A stretch of DNA of 64,000 bases from Bacteroidota bacterium (GTDB lineage Bacteria > Bacteroidota > Bacteroidia > AKYH767-A > 2013-40CM-41-45), in NCBI GenBank assembly GCA_016720935.1, contig JADKJP010000004.1:596442-660441 (forward strand), written 5' to 3'. Positions within the stretch are counted from its first letter, which is position 1. The number at the start of each line of letters is the position of its first letter. Below, piece by piece: positions 37,763 through 47,833 of the stretch. The notes beneath the pieces are model-generated. The model did not search any database. It was not told the origin of the DNA and saw nothing but the letters and a program-made list of their open reading frames with translations. Made by a program: the position numbers and the translations under genes.

Positions 37763-37966
37763 TTGGTAGAATTACTTTGTGGAAATTGATTAGACAGAAG
37801 TGCAAGGTAAATAATAGCGGATTTCTATTGATGTGCCTGAGGTGAATTCATGAAATTTATAGATCAAATGCTACATTTTCATGACAAAGGCATCCATTTT
37901 TCCTGAAAAAGGTCTTTTTATTCAAAAAAATAACGAAAATCTGTACTTGAATCGTCTGCATTTCAT

Positions 37967-38004
37967 ATTAAAAAAAAGGGAGCGAAAGCAATGCTTTCGC
38001 TCCC
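37967..38004 (-). terminator. Rho-independent terminator
   Basis: The near-perfect stem GGGAGCGAAAGC / GCTTTCGCTCCC is followed on the minus strand by eight T residues. It lies just after the T9SS gene with stop at 38024. Confidence 0.92.
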
Positions 38005-38023
38005 AATAACCCGCCGGGCTTTA

Positions 38024-41011
38024 TTATTTGATTACCGAGAATCGCTTCACAAGCATTCCTTCAGGCGCGATCATTTGTATAAAATAAATTCCCGCACCAA
38101 GATCTGACATATCGATTGTATATGATTTTTGACCGTTCGCTTCGATACGTTTTCCGGAAACTTCTCTTCCTTCAACATCTTTAACAGCGAAGCGAATGGC
38201 ATGACGGAAAATTTCTCCACCGGAAATCACCAATTGCGTTGTTACAGGATTTGGAGCCATTGACATAGCGTCTTGTGGAATAGAAGCACCCAATCCCACA
38301 GGAATACTGATAGTGATTGAGTCCGTGAAACTGCATCCATTCGGTCCCGTTACTGTTACCCAATAAATTCCTTCAACTGTAGCGACAAGAGTTTGAGCAG
38401 TGCTTCCATCACTCCAGAGATAATTTGTAAATCCTGTTCCGGCATCCAATTGCAAACTGAACGGTGGTGTGAGAGTGGTATCATTTCCAAGACTTGTTGC
38501 AACACCTGAGATGAGAGTAATATCTACAGGCAAACGCTGACTGCCGCAAGCACCGATACCACAATTCTGGAGTACTCCGTTGAGCCCGCTGTTGAGTGTT
38601 CCTTTGCTTTCAGGATTACAAGTGAAATCAGAAGCAAGATTGTGATCTTCGGTTCCCGTTCTGCTCATTACTGCAGGAGCAACACAGGAAACAAAAGCGT
38701 CTCCCGACCATTCACTGCCGATTGTAATCGGGAATCCATTGAGGGTAACAGACAAAGATTGAATCGAAGTACTATCCCAGTCCCAGGCAACAAAATCAAC
38801 AACAGAGCCTGCATTGTCAATAATTATCACCCAGCCACCAAGACCTGAACTCCACAACAAATTACTTCCCCAATAATTATCAGCTGCATCATCCGTCCGG
38901 TATTGTGCTTCTCCCGGAGCGAAAACACCAAGATCCCAGGATATGGTGTTCACAGCGTTAATGTCAGAATAATCATCACTCGAATAGACTTTCCATCCTG
39001 TCGCATCAAGTGTACCACCTGATAAATTCTGAATTTCCAGATAATCACCACCACCTTCCGGTTGAATTTCTGTGATACGCAAACAACCGGATGTTCCGCT
39101 TCCGGTGCGAGACTCTACATAGAAGGTCGTATCTCCTGAAACAACCGGACTGAAAACATCGCCAATGAACAAAGGAGTTCCACCACTTGCTTCCGCATAC
39201 CAGGCAAGAGCATCACCGGAATCCGGCTGAGCAGTAATCTGAAGGTTGTTGTCACATTGCTGTTGTGGCGACTGAACAACAGGAGGATTCGGGTGAGCGC
39301 CAAAATCAAATGAACCACGAATGGTATCATTCTCCAGATATTGATCACCGGCCAATGCTGACCATGCAGTGATATCGACTGTTCCTCCCGTATATGTGTC
39401 TATGGTTTGTGAAAAGCGAAGTGTGTCCGTTGTACCCGGACCAAGAGTCGCGGGGTACGTTTCTGTAAGACTTGCAGTGACTGCACCGGTGACATCAGCC
39501 TGCACATCAAAACCCGACTGTGGATTTTGTCCGTAATTCTTTACGAGTACAAAAACCTGTGTTGTTGTACTTCCGCAGGAACCTGATACAGGTTCCACAA
39601 ATGAAATCAAACCAAGGTTGGCATTCAGCGGCGTGAATTCATCAGCACCAATATCCGGAGTAGAAGGATCACGCAAGTCGCCATCAATATCGTCAGTAAC
39701 TTCAGCAAAAGGCAAACCAAGGTTATTTACGGCAGGACTTCCTGCATGAAGATCAGTGTTCGAAATATATTGCGGGTCAGCGGAAACGGAGGTCAGGTCT
39801 TGTCCGGATGCAGTGCGCCAATCAGCCAATGTAGCCTGAGTAACACCTGCCCATGAACTGAGTGTGGTATCACCACCGGCTACCATTAAATTATTGAAAT
39901 CCGCATCGGTGTAACCCCCGATAGCATTCGCATCAACAGTAATTGCATAACCGCCACCGGTACTCACAAGAAGATTGTTGTATACACGCAAATTAGATGT
40001 AGCAGCGCCAAAAATCCCAAGTGCTGAAGCAGAAGTATTTGTTTGTCTGTTCAGGATTGAATTATTCAGGACATTCTGATATGTGCTTCCATCAAGATAG
40101 ATTCCTGATCCCGGTACATTTCCGGAGATAGAAACAAAGTTGTTTGCGATCAGACCTTCCTGGCTGCTCTGTGATGCACATCCGGTTTGAAAAATCCCCT
40201 GTCCTTTATCTGAAACAATTGAATTCTTTGTGATGCGGGCCGCATTGTTCACCACATCGAGATTGATTGCAGTATAACCGGTGTTTGCACCACTGATTGA
40301 AAATGTATTTCCGGTGATTTGAGCAGCATCATGGTAATTCAGAAAAACAGAACAATAGTAATTATTCACAAAATCATTATCAGAAATAACCACTCCGGGA
40401 ATCAGATGCAATGCACCCTGTCCGATCATATCAATACCAAATGCGCCGCCTTCAATTCTGTTATTTGAAATTACAAAATTACTATCGGCTTCGTTACCCA
40501 ATGGCATATAAATCAAACTACTCGAATTGGATGTGGTTGTGGAAATACCCGAACGAATAATGTTGTTCCGGAGCTGGAATGATTTTGAACCGGATCCAAT
40601 GTAAAATACATCGGCGTAATTTTGTGATCCAATTCTTTCAATGGTGAGTTGACGGAATGTAACATAATCCGTTCCGTTCACCAGAATTGTAAAATTGCTG
40701 GAAGAAGATGCGGAAGAAGAATCCGCGATCACAACAGCAGTGCTGTCGCCTGCTTCCGATTGAAATGTAATCGAGTTGGTTGCAGATGCTCCGGTAACAT
40801 TTCCCATTGAAACTTTTCCAGTGTAGGTTCCGCTTCGAATATTAAATGTCACTGCACCGTTTACACCATTTGTCTGAAGTGCGGTAATCGCGGATTGAAT
40901 TGTAGCATAATCCGGAGATGTGCCGCCAATAGTATAATTGCCACTAAGCTGGGCATTGGCAAACAGCGCGAACAAAAAACTGCAAGCCAAAATAAAAGTA
41001 AATTTTTTCAT
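38024..41011 (-). CDS. T9SS-secreted beta-helix protein with lamin-tail domain
   Basis: About 995 residues from Met 41011 (MKKFTFILACSFLFALF), which opens a clear signal peptide ending ANAQ; the frame continues to 41095 without sense. The first 460 residues form a right-handed beta-helix (NosD/pectate-lyase-like) rich in Asn ladders such as ISNNRIEGGAFGID. An Ig-like domain follows, then a lamin-tail-like domain (about 650-800, CLRITEIQPEGGGDYLEI), an Ig-like repeat and a type A tail at MAPNPVTTQL. Exported; no catalytic residues identified. A polysaccharide-binding role is plausible for the helix but unproven. Confidence 0.87.
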   Translation of the reverse strand: MKKFTFILACSFLFALFANAQLSGNYTIGGTSPDYATIQSAITALQTNGVNGAVTFNIRSGTYTGKVSMGNVTGASATNSITFQSEAGDSTAVVIADSSSASSSSNFTILVNGTDYVTFRQLTIERIGSQNYADVFYIGSGSKSFQLRNNIIRSGISTTTSNSSSLIYMPLGNEADSNFVISNNRIEGGAFGIDMIGQGALHLIPGVVISDNDFVNNYYCSVFLNYHDAAQITGNTFSISGANTGYTAINLDVVNNAARITKNSIVSDKGQGIFQTGCASQSSQEGLIANNFVSISGNVPGSGIYLDGSTYQNVLNNSILNRQTNTSASALGIFGAATSNLRVYNNLLVSTGGGYAITVDANAIGGYTDADFNNLMVAGGDTTLSSWAGVTQATLADWRTASGQDLTSVSADPQYISNTDLHAGSPAVNNLGLPFAEVTDDIDGDLRDPSTPDIGADEFTPLNANLGLISFVEPVSGSCGSTTTQVFVLVKNYGQNPQSGFDVQADVTGAVTASLTETYPATLGPGTTDTLRFSQTIDTYTGGTVDITAWSALAGDQYLENDTIRGSFDFGAHPNPPVVQSPQQQCDNNLQITAQPDSGDALAWYAEASGGTPLFIGDVFSPVVSGDTTFYVESRTGSGTSGCLRITEIQPEGGGDYLEIQNLSGGTLDATGWKVYSSDDYSDINAVNTISWDLGVFAPGEAQYRTDDAADNYWGSNLLWSSGLGGWVIIIDNAGSVVDFVAWDWDSTSIQSLSVTLNGFPITIGSEWSGDAFVSCVAPAVMSRTGTEDHNLASDFTCNPESKGTLNSGLNGVLQNCGIGACGSQRLPVDITLISGVATSLGNDTTLTPPFSLQLDAGTGFTNYLWSDGSTAQTLVATVEGIYWVTVTGPNGCSFTDSITISIPVGLGASIPQDAMSMAPNPVTTQLVISGGEIFRHAIRFAVKDVEGREVSGKRIEANGQKSYTIDMSDLGAGIYFIQMIAPEGMLVKRFSVIK

Positions 41012-41223
41012 GTTGTTTTGTTTTGGGGTTGGCATTCTTTGAATATAAAATTCAGAGGATAAGGTATAATTTTTTCCCAATCCCTTCCAATGCAATTACT
41101 CAATTTTTTTCTGTTAATTAAACACTTTTTATACTTTTTTCACCTATAAAACGATGTGAATTCTCTTGTAATTCAAGGAAAAGTTTTGCAAGTTGCAGGA
41201 ATTTGTTTCCTCAAAACACATTC

Positions 41224-42003
41224 ATGAAAAACGTGATTATTAAGATTTTTCGCCAATTCTCTACACTTATTCTGTGCTTTTCAGGGCTAAGCCTGTTTGC
41301 TCAGCAACCCGGAAAAACAGATTCCATCATTTCCACTATCCTGAATGAAACAAAATCCACAGGACAGGACGAACAAGGTCTTTTGTTGATCAAAAACGAA
41401 AAGTACGAAGAGGCCAGTAAATTTTTTACCGGAGCAATCAATAAAGATGAATCGGATCGTGATGCTTACTTCAAACGCGGTGTCAGCAACTGGCATTTGA
41501 ATGATTCCCTGAGTGCCTGTCGTGACTGGAGCGCTGTACTTGCCCTTGGAGATACCGCTACCTATTTATTATTGCAGAAAAACTGTCATGGGAACATGGT
41601 CTTTGAAGACGATACCGTTCCTGCATCACAGGTAAGAAAACTCTTTGTCACTCCCGCAAAAACTTCGGCTCCGGGCTATCCAACAACATTTGCAAAGACT
41701 GTTGTTGAAGAAATGCCTCAGTTTCCCGGAGGAGAATCCGCGCTCATCGATTATTTTAACAAGAACCTCAAATACCCTGCGACCGCGAAAGGCAAAGGAA
41801 TCCAGGGACGCGTGTATATCAATTTTATTATCAGCAAAAACGGGAAAGTCCTTTATCCCTACGTCGTACGTGGAATTGATAAAGAATGCGACAAAGAAGC
41901 GCTTCGCCTGATCCGCAACATGCCCGCATGGAAACCGGGAAAAGAAAAAGGGAAAGCAGTTCTGGTAAGGTATAACCTGCCGGTCAGGTTCAGCTCCAAT
42001 TGA
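41224..42003 (+). CDS. TPR-containing energy transducer TonB-like protein
   Basis: About 259 residues from Met 41224 (MKNVIIKIFRQF), with a signal peptide or N-terminal anchor ending near LFAQQ. TPR-like helices (about 55-105, EKYEEASKFFTGAI, DAYFKRGVSNWHL) precede a TonB C-terminal domain (about 165-255: PQFPGGESALIDYFNKNLKYP, INFIISKNGKV, MPAWKPGKEKGKAV). The signal is cleavable-looking rather than a long membrane anchor. A periplasmic partner of outer-membrane receptors or a T9SS accessory is therefore possible instead of a classic energy transducer. Divergent from the beta-helix gene. Confidence 0.83.
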   Translation: MKNVIIKIFRQFSTLILCFSGLSLFAQQPGKTDSIISTILNETKSTGQDEQGLLLIKNEKYEEASKFFTGAINKDESDRDAYFKRGVSNWHLNDSLSACRDWSAVLALGDTATYLLLQKNCHGNMVFEDDTVPASQVRKLFVTPAKTSAPGYPTTFAKTVVEEMPQFPGGESALIDYFNKNLKYPATAKGKGIQGRVYINFIISKNGKVLYPYVVRGIDKECDKEALRLIRNMPAWKPGKEKGKAVLVRYNLPVRFSSN

Positions 42004-42201
42004 ACATCACAACATGCATTGATTAGTGTAAATGGGGAAAAATCCTCATTTCCACCAGTTTTTCTTAGATATTATTGCATTCCGACGGCCTGAAACCCGC
42101 CACCAGCCTGAGAATTAAGACCAGTCGATTGTTAAAAAGTTGTTGATTCCGTGTTATCAAATATTATTTACTTTGCGAACTTTATTTTCAAATCCTCCCG
42201 C

Positions 42202-42846
42202 ATGAAATATTTATACATTCTTTTCTTTAGTCTCTGTACTCACTTCGCGCAAAGTCAAACCATCCTTTCACTTTCCGCTCAACCCTCACAACCCACTTCC
42301 AGCGATCCTGTGAAAATTGTCATCACCAATTCTTTTCCAAGTGGCGGTTGCTCGCTTATTCATGAACAACACTCAGTAAATGGAAGCGATATCACCCTTT
42401 TCGTTTACCATTGCCTCGGACCGCTGACCTACATTTGCAACATCTCGGATACCATTGATCTCGGATACTTGCCCATTGGCACGTATAACCTTCAGACAAA
42501 TTTGCTCACGGGAAATACCGGTGTAAATGGGAATTGCAACAGTTTCACTCAAACTGATCAGTACAATCTTAATTTGAATGTTACCCAAAGTACAGGCATT
42601 GCTGAAATTCTTTCTGGAAAATCACAGCTCGTTCTCGATCAGGCTTCGGGAAATTGTTTTTTCAGATCTCCGGAAACTGCTTCTGCAAACATTGAGTTAA
42701 TGGATCTGACAGGAAAACAGGTTTACTCAACCACCGCTCTTCCCGGCAAGCTCAACATTCCGACCAACCTCAGAAGCGGACTTTACATTTATTCCATCCG
42801 TTCCGCCAACCGTGCTGTGAGTACGGGGAAGATTGTGATTAACTAA
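42202..42846 (+). CDS. Small T9SS-sorted secreted protein
   Basis: About 214 residues from Met 42202 (MKYLYILFFSLC), which gives a signal peptide ending AQSQ; an earlier Met at 42151 is less likely. An all-beta domain of about 100 residues with several cysteines (GGCSLIHEQH, YHCLGPLTYICN, GNCNSF) is followed by a type A tail without the usual PNP motif, but with the characteristic NIELMDLTGKQVY and LRSGLYIYSIR segments. No known function. Confidence 0.78.
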   Translation: MKYLYILFFSLCTHFAQSQTILSLSAQPSQPTSSDPVKIVITNSFPSGGCSLIHEQHSVNGSDITLFVYHCLGPLTYICNISDTIDLGYLPIGTYNLQTNLLTGNTGVNGNCNSFTQTDQYNLNLNVTQSTGIAEILSGKSQLVLDQASGNCFFRSPETASANIELMDLTGKQVYSTTALPGKLNIPTNLRSGLYIYSIRSANRAVSTGKIVIN

Positions 42847-42893
42847 ATTCACTACAGACATTTTATTGAAACGAATTGTGCTCTATGAGCATG

Positions 42894-42923
42894 CTTAAGC
42901 CTATCCTGAAGGATAGGCTTAAG
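42894..42923. terminator. Perfect hairpin upstream of pirin gene
   Basis: CTTAAGCCTATCC / GGATAGGCTTAAG is a perfect 13-bp stem with a 4-base loop. It may terminate the preceding gene (stop 42846), although the following T content is modest. It also sits directly before a possible promoter box. Confidence 0.65.
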
Positions 42924-42928
42924 TTCTA

Positions 42929-42936
42929 TATCTTTG
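42929..42936 (+). promoter_or_regulatory. Possible Bacteroidota -7 promoter box (TATCTTTG)
   Basis: TATCTTTG matches the TAnnTTTG consensus of the main Bacteroidota sigma factor. It lies 21 bp before the pirin ATG, a reasonable leader length. No clear TTTG -33 element is seen, because that position falls inside the hairpin. Confidence 0.4.
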
Positions 42937-42956
42937 TATTCTAAAATTTGATTACA

Positions 42957-43808
42957 ATGAAAAGCAGAACCATCCAAAAATCAATCTACGGCGACCAGCA
43001 TCCGATGGGAAGCATCCTGATCCGTCAACCTTTGCCTTCTGCTGATCTGCATTATTTTGATCCTTTCATTCTTTTGCATCACGGGAACAATAAAATAAAC
43101 CCTGACAATAAAAACGAAGGTGTTGGTCCGCATCCTCATCGCGGATTTGCTCCGGTTTCTTTTTTATTCAAAGGCGGCGTTCATCATCGCGACAGCAGGG
43201 GAAACAACAAAGCCGTTCTTGAAGGAGGCGTGCAATGGATGAATGCGGGAATGGGAATCATTCACAGCGAACGCCCTGTAGCCGGAACAACAGAAATGGA
43301 ACTGATTCAGATGTGGATAAATATTCCGGCGAAAAATAAAATGGACACCCCTTCCTACTTCCCGATTTCAAAAGAAGATGCTCCTCAATTTGTGAGTGAA
43401 GACAATAAAATATCTGTATCCATAGTTTCCGGAGATGTGTTGGGCAAAAAGGGTCCGGTTCCTTCTCTGACTCCGGTAAACTCAGCGATGATTTATGCAA
43501 AAGAAAATGGCTCGCTGTTTATTCCTGTTCCAAAGAACCATCACGCGTTTATTTATTTACTCGACGGGCAAATAAAATCAGCGGACGGATCAATGATTGA
43601 TGGTCTGCACATGATTGTTTACAACGAAGATGGTGACGGAATTCTTTTTGAAACAAGCAAGGATACACGCGCCTTATTCATGAGCGGCGAACCCATCGGA
43701 GAAGAAATTTTCGCGCAGGGACCTTTTGTGATGAATTCAGAAATACAAATCATGGAAGCATATCGCGACTTCCGGATGGGAAAAATGGGTATTTTGATTG
43801 AGGAATAA
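42957..43808 (+). CDS. Pirin family protein
   Basis: About 283 residues from Met 42957 (MKSRTIQKSIYG). An N-terminal cupin carries the metal-binding pattern HPHRGFAPV, HHRDSRG and GIIHSE typical of pirin, with a second cupin-like half after about 180. Pirins bind iron; members include quercetinases and redox-linked regulators, and the exact role here is unknown. Cytosolic. Preceded by a hairpin and a possible promoter. Convergent with the S74-domain gene, with 230 bp of non-coding sequence between them. Confidence 0.92.
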   Translation: MKSRTIQKSIYGDQHPMGSILIRQPLPSADLHYFDPFILLHHGNNKINPDNKNEGVGPHPHRGFAPVSFLFKGGVHHRDSRGNNKAVLEGGVQWMNAGMGIIHSERPVAGTTEMELIQMWINIPAKNKMDTPSYFPISKEDAPQFVSEDNKISVSIVSGDVLGKKGPVPSLTPVNSAMIYAKENGSLFIPVPKNHHAFIYLLDGQIKSADGSMIDGLHMIVYNEDGDGILFETSKDTRALFMSGEPIGEEIFAQGPFVMNSEIQIMEAYRDFRMGKMGILIEE

Positions 43809-44039
43809 AATTTAGGACACTTCTGCATACTTAAATAGGATGTTGTTTACTGCCAAAAACTTGCATTACCAGGAGATGCTTGTACTACTGTTCAGTCTAA
43901 TGAACCACGTAGTAATGCAAAATTAAAACCGAGATTAAGGATATTAATACAAAGTACAGTATTCAATTAACATCATCCAAAAGAAGTACATAGAAGTGCC
44001 CAAGAATAGTCTATTAATCTTGATATTTTGAATATTCTA

Positions 44040-46859
44040 CTATTTATTGCATACCATTTTCTTAGTAGCAATCGTTTTCCCGTCAGCAACTAAAGAATAG
44101 TAATAAACTCCACTGCTCAGATCACTGGCATACACATTCATTTGTCCTTCGCCACGACTGGAAACAACAATATTTTTCAATACTGTACCGGATGAAGTAT
44201 AAAAAATAATTTCTGCTGTTTTAACTTCATCCGGGATTACAAAACTAATTTGAGTTTTCTCAGAGAATGGATTCGGGTCATTCTGGTTTAGAATAATTGC
44301 CTGGACAGAAGATAATGAAATGTCTATGGTATTATTCTCACCTTGAATAGTTCTATTGCTTGGAGCTGGGCAACATATATCGAGCCTTTGCTGTAAATTA
44401 GCTAGAGTGGTACTGATTGAATCAATGGTAGATTGCTGTTCTTTTAGAGCTTGAGTTAAAAATGGAATTAGTTCAGTATAATTCACGGATTTAAAAGAAC
44501 GTGACGGAATAGTAAGATTTCCAGAAGTATCATACACTGCAGGCGAGTTTTCTTGGATTACTAAATCAGGCAATACGCGTTCTATTTCTTGGGCATACAT
44601 ACCATAATGTATTCCGGAAGGGAGGTTCATACCAGGATTATTTGAAATATCGAAATTGTATGATTTTGGATTCAGTGAATTAAGAATTGATCTGGAATCA
44701 CGAATTGGCTGAGCGTTGATTTTAAAAGTAGAATCTGAAATTGCGGATGCACTACCATAGAAAATGTGACCACTGAAATAAGCTGACTCTCCATTATTCA
44801 AGGTATTTACTATTAATCGAGCATCATTGGAAGTTTGAGCTCCGCTGTAACCCATTGTAACATGTTCATCTGCCCAACATGTGAGAAGATGAGAACCACT
44901 TCCATTTAATACACCGAGGGCTCTTTCGTCATTAGTTCCAACTGTACTATAAGAAGTTCTAACAACGAGATTCACATAATCACTTACATTTCCGGTATTT
45001 ATAGAAACCCTTGCTTCTGGGCCAGTATTGTTATTGTTAGGATAATAACCTCCGATCATTATTTTTCCATCATCGCTAGCTTTAAAAAAATGATGTCCTA
45101 GAGCATCGGTTAAAACCAAATTATCAGCACTCGAACTGCTTCCAGAAGTTAACCCTTTAACCCACAACCTACATGGTGTACCGCCACCAGTTCCCAAAGT
45201 TGTGTTTGATCCGATACTGACATGATCATCGCTATTTACAAAAAGCACTTTGTCTGAACTTGAATTTGAAATTATCAACGGTGCGTCCGAACCGTGAGGT
45301 GTAACATGAAATGTAGCTGAAGGGCTGGTATTATTCAGACCAACCTGATAATTATAATCATAGAGATCACTTTTGCAAATATTAGAACTCGCATCATATA
45401 CTGGAATATAATTTGTTAATACACCGGAACAGGAACTCACATTACCTGTTCCGCTTCCTGCAGGACTCCAGCTACCATCCCCATGAAGAATATCCACAGA
45501 GCTACCTGCAGGAGGTAGATTATTTAAAGTTCCGTTTCCATTTGAATAAACTAAGTATGGTAGTGAAGGTGAGAGAGGAAGAGGCGGTGGTGTATTTGAA
45601 TGATTTAAATAATCGGATGTTATAGCCCCAGTACCAGAACCAATTGAACCGTATACATGCAAAGTGGAAATCGGGCTGGCTGTCCCAATTCCAACCCTTC
45701 CATTAACCAATGTTCCACTTGCAGAAGTTTTAGGATCTATCAATAAATATCCATTTGAATTCGTGTTAAAATCTGTGTAAATTCCAAGATTAGACGCATT
45801 ATTCAATTTGTTTGATAAACGTAATTGTGGTTTACTCACATATGATCCATGGCCGGTACCGTCATCGAAAATATCCAGCCTTGCTTTCGGAATTATCTGC
45901 CGATTGAAACCAACACCGATTCCCATAGTGCCATGAGGTGTCATTCTTGCAACTTCTAATCCTTGAAAAGAATTGTAATCATAAGGGTTTGTATTTGAAC
46001 CGTTGAATTGATAACCCGTGAAGATGAATCGTAAAACCTCAGCATCTTTATCAGGATGACTGTCAATGTCGTCACCCCAATTGATGACGGCATCTTTAAT
46101 ATTAGAAATAGTATAAATAGGGTTTTCCACAGTATCCTTTAGACCAACGTACATATTGTCTGAACCATAAGTCATGTAGGTTCCAACATCCATCCAAGGC
46201 CTGTTACCTGCTTGTTGTGTGGCAGGGTAGGGATAAGTAGAACCCATGTTTAGCATGGCTTGAGCTTTGGGCAAATACTGATTTCCTTTTCCATCATGAG
46301 AAATGGAAATTTTAGTGACCCTTGGAGTTGTAAAGGATCCATTATTATTTCCACCAAGTCCGTCATAAATTCTTAATCGTTCACGAATATCTATCGGGAA
46401 TGTTGGGACAGGCTCAGCATTTTGTTTAAAGATCATGTTGCCATGCTTCTCCACAATTTGTTCAATATCATATTTGGAAGTACCGGGTGTAGTACTTGAA
46501 CCATCAACATTAATCAATGTGAATTTAGGCATTCTGCCTGTGGTGCTTAATCCTGAAAACATACGCCAGGCATTTGCCCAATCGGTAGCAGTAGTAGTCT
46601 GAAAAGATTCACTCGGAACCCAACCGGCAGCATTAGGTTGTAAATAGGGCACCCGAACATCAAGTGCGGCTTGTGGTACATCGTTAGTGCCGGAAAATTC
46701 ACCGATACCGATGGATTCAATTTGCTGGTTGGTTACGTCACATTCTCCATATAGATTTGTCCCTCCACTGGGTTGGGTAACAAATTGAGAAAATGAAGTA
46801 GTGGAAATGGAACAAAAAACGATTACAAAAAATTGTACAATTTTTCCAGTTGTTTTCAT
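44040..46859 (-). CDS. T9SS-sorted protein with peptidase S74 intramolecular chaperone domain
   Basis: 939 residues: signal peptide, a long beta-rich region with repeats resembling a fibre or tail shaft (RVGIGTASPISTLHVYGS), and a peptidase S74 domain (about 715-800: DSTFKINAQPIRDSRSILN, NPKSYNFD, YGMYAQEIERVLPDLV). A coiled-coil stretch (EQQSTIDSISTTLANLQQR) and a type A tail at NDPNPFSEKTQ follow. In phage tail spikes the S74 domain helps trimer folding and then cleaves itself off. Here it sits before the sorting tail, so self-cleavage would remove the tail. The gene begins 11 bp after the stop of its neighbour and is probably co-transcribed with it. Confidence 0.88.
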   Translation of the reverse strand: MKTTGKIVQFFVIVFCSISTTSFSQFVTQPSGGTNLYGECDVTNQQIESIGIGEFSGTNDVPQAALDVRVPYLQPNAAGWVPSESFQTTTATDWANAWRMFSGLSTTGRMPKFTLINVDGSSTTPGTSKYDIEQIVEKHGNMIFKQNAEPVPTFPIDIRERLRIYDGLGGNNNGSFTTPRVTKISISHDGKGNQYLPKAQAMLNMGSTYPYPATQQAGNRPWMDVGTYMTYGSDNMYVGLKDTVENPIYTISNIKDAVINWGDDIDSHPDKDAEVLRFIFTGYQFNGSNTNPYDYNSFQGLEVARMTPHGTMGIGVGFNRQIIPKARLDIFDDGTGHGSYVSKPQLRLSNKLNNASNLGIYTDFNTNSNGYLLIDPKTSASGTLVNGRVGIGTASPISTLHVYGSIGSGTGAITSDYLNHSNTPPPLPLSPSLPYLVYSNGNGTLNNLPPAGSSVDILHGDGSWSPAGSGTGNVSSCSGVLTNYIPVYDASSNICKSDLYDYNYQVGLNNTSPSATFHVTPHGSDAPLIISNSSSDKVLFVNSDDHVSIGSNTTLGTGGGTPCRLWVKGLTSGSSSSADNLVLTDALGHHFFKASDDGKIMIGGYYPNNNNTGPEARVSINTGNVSDYVNLVVRTSYSTVGTNDERALGVLNGSGSHLLTCWADEHVTMGYSGAQTSNDARLIVNTLNNGESAYFSGHIFYGSASAISDSTFKINAQPIRDSRSILNSLNPKSYNFDISNNPGMNLPSGIHYGMYAQEIERVLPDLVIQENSPAVYDTSGNLTIPSRSFKSVNYTELIPFLTQALKEQQSTIDSISTTLANLQQRLDICCPAPSNRTIQGENNTIDISLSSVQAIILNQNDPNPFSEKTQISFVIPDEVKTAEIIFYTSSGTVLKNIVVSSRGEGQMNVYASDLSSGVYYYSLVADGKTIATKKMVCNK

Positions 46860-46870
46860 AGAATTTGAGT

Positions 46871-47833
46871 TTAAGGTTCAATAAAAATTTTGATGGTCGT
46901 ATTTAAACAATGAAGAAAGTAAATCCCGGAGGAGACATTTGGTAATTCAAAAGTTGATTCAGGATTTAAAAGATATTTTTCAAAAATAATTTGTCCAATT
47001 GAATTGTACATTGTCAATGGAAGAGTTTGAGAAAAGAAATGTCCTTCCACAACAACTTTTACCTGATGACTTCCGGAATAGTATTGAATCACCGGATAAT
47101 TCAATTCAAATAAAGTATTTACATTCGTGAGATTAAAACACAAATTCGAGTCAGTTGACAAACAAACATTATCAATATAATAATATGCATTGGGACCAAA
47201 ATTTGCCACACATGAAGTGTTGAGGCTGTCCAGGTCGAAAAAATTCCCGATAACAATTCCGTCATAAACCGAATCTGCTATAAAACTTGCACGAAACACA
47301 TTCCAATTAACTGTATCAGTCATAATACTATCTTCAAAAATAGTTGCCTGATTATTTATCAATTCCACACTGTTGTCAGATAAGCTCAAAAAGTCAGTTG
47401 TCAATTTGACCCCCATTCTGTTACAATAACATGAATTAGCAATTAAATTTGAGCCACTGGAAATCATGAAGGATATAAAATATCTTATTCCAATTTGCAT
47501 TTGTGAATTCAATTTCACTCCAATAAACTCACGGCTTGTGTTATTTTGAAGACTCATATACAACCCAGCATAGGCGCTATCTTGAACCGCTTGGGTTTCT
47601 TGAAATCCCATAAAATTGTCCGGTACAGACGATAAATTATTTGATGAGCATTTATTATAATAGTCGGGAGTGACCATTAATGCCTTCCAATTGGAAACAA
47701 ATCTAAATTGCGATAAATTATCCGGACATGAATCATGAATCTCAAAACTCGGATTGGGCACCAGATTTCCCTGGGCGAAGCTGTCGCTAAAAACAAAATA
47801 ATTTAAAATAAAAAACAGAAAAATAAATCTCAT
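46871..47833 (-). CDS. T9SS-sorted secreted protein with carbohydrate-binding-like domain
   Basis: 320 residues with a signal peptide ending DSFAQG. The NLVPNPSFEIHDSCPDNLSQ segment is a hallmark of a beta-sandwich domain common at the N-terminus of Bacteroidota surface proteins and resembles carbohydrate-binding modules. The tail is type A-like (YNSIGQIIFEKYLL, SSGIYFLHCLN). First gene of a likely two-gene operon with the S74 protein. No catalytic motif is seen. Confidence 0.8.
   Translation of the reverse strand: MRFIFLFFILNYFVFSDSFAQGNLVPNPSFEIHDSCPDNLSQFRFVSNWKALMVTPDYYNKCSSNNLSSVPDNFMGFQETQAVQDSAYAGLYMSLQNNTSREFIGVKLNSQMQIGIRYFISFMISSGSNLIANSCYCNRMGVKLTTDFLSLSDNSVELINNQATIFEDSIMTDTVNWNVFRASFIADSVYDGIVIGNFFDLDSLNTSCVANFGPNAYYYIDNVCLSTDSNLCFNLTNVNTLFELNYPVIQYYSGSHQVKVVVEGHFFSQTLPLTMYNSIGQIIFEKYLLNPESTFELPNVSSGIYFLHCLNTTIKIFIEP

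Noticed and set aside
43809..44039. Possible remnant of a transposon or small RNA (TTGCATTAC / GTAATGCAA inverted repeat)
   Set aside because: Short arms with a long loop and no coding remnant; insufficient support.
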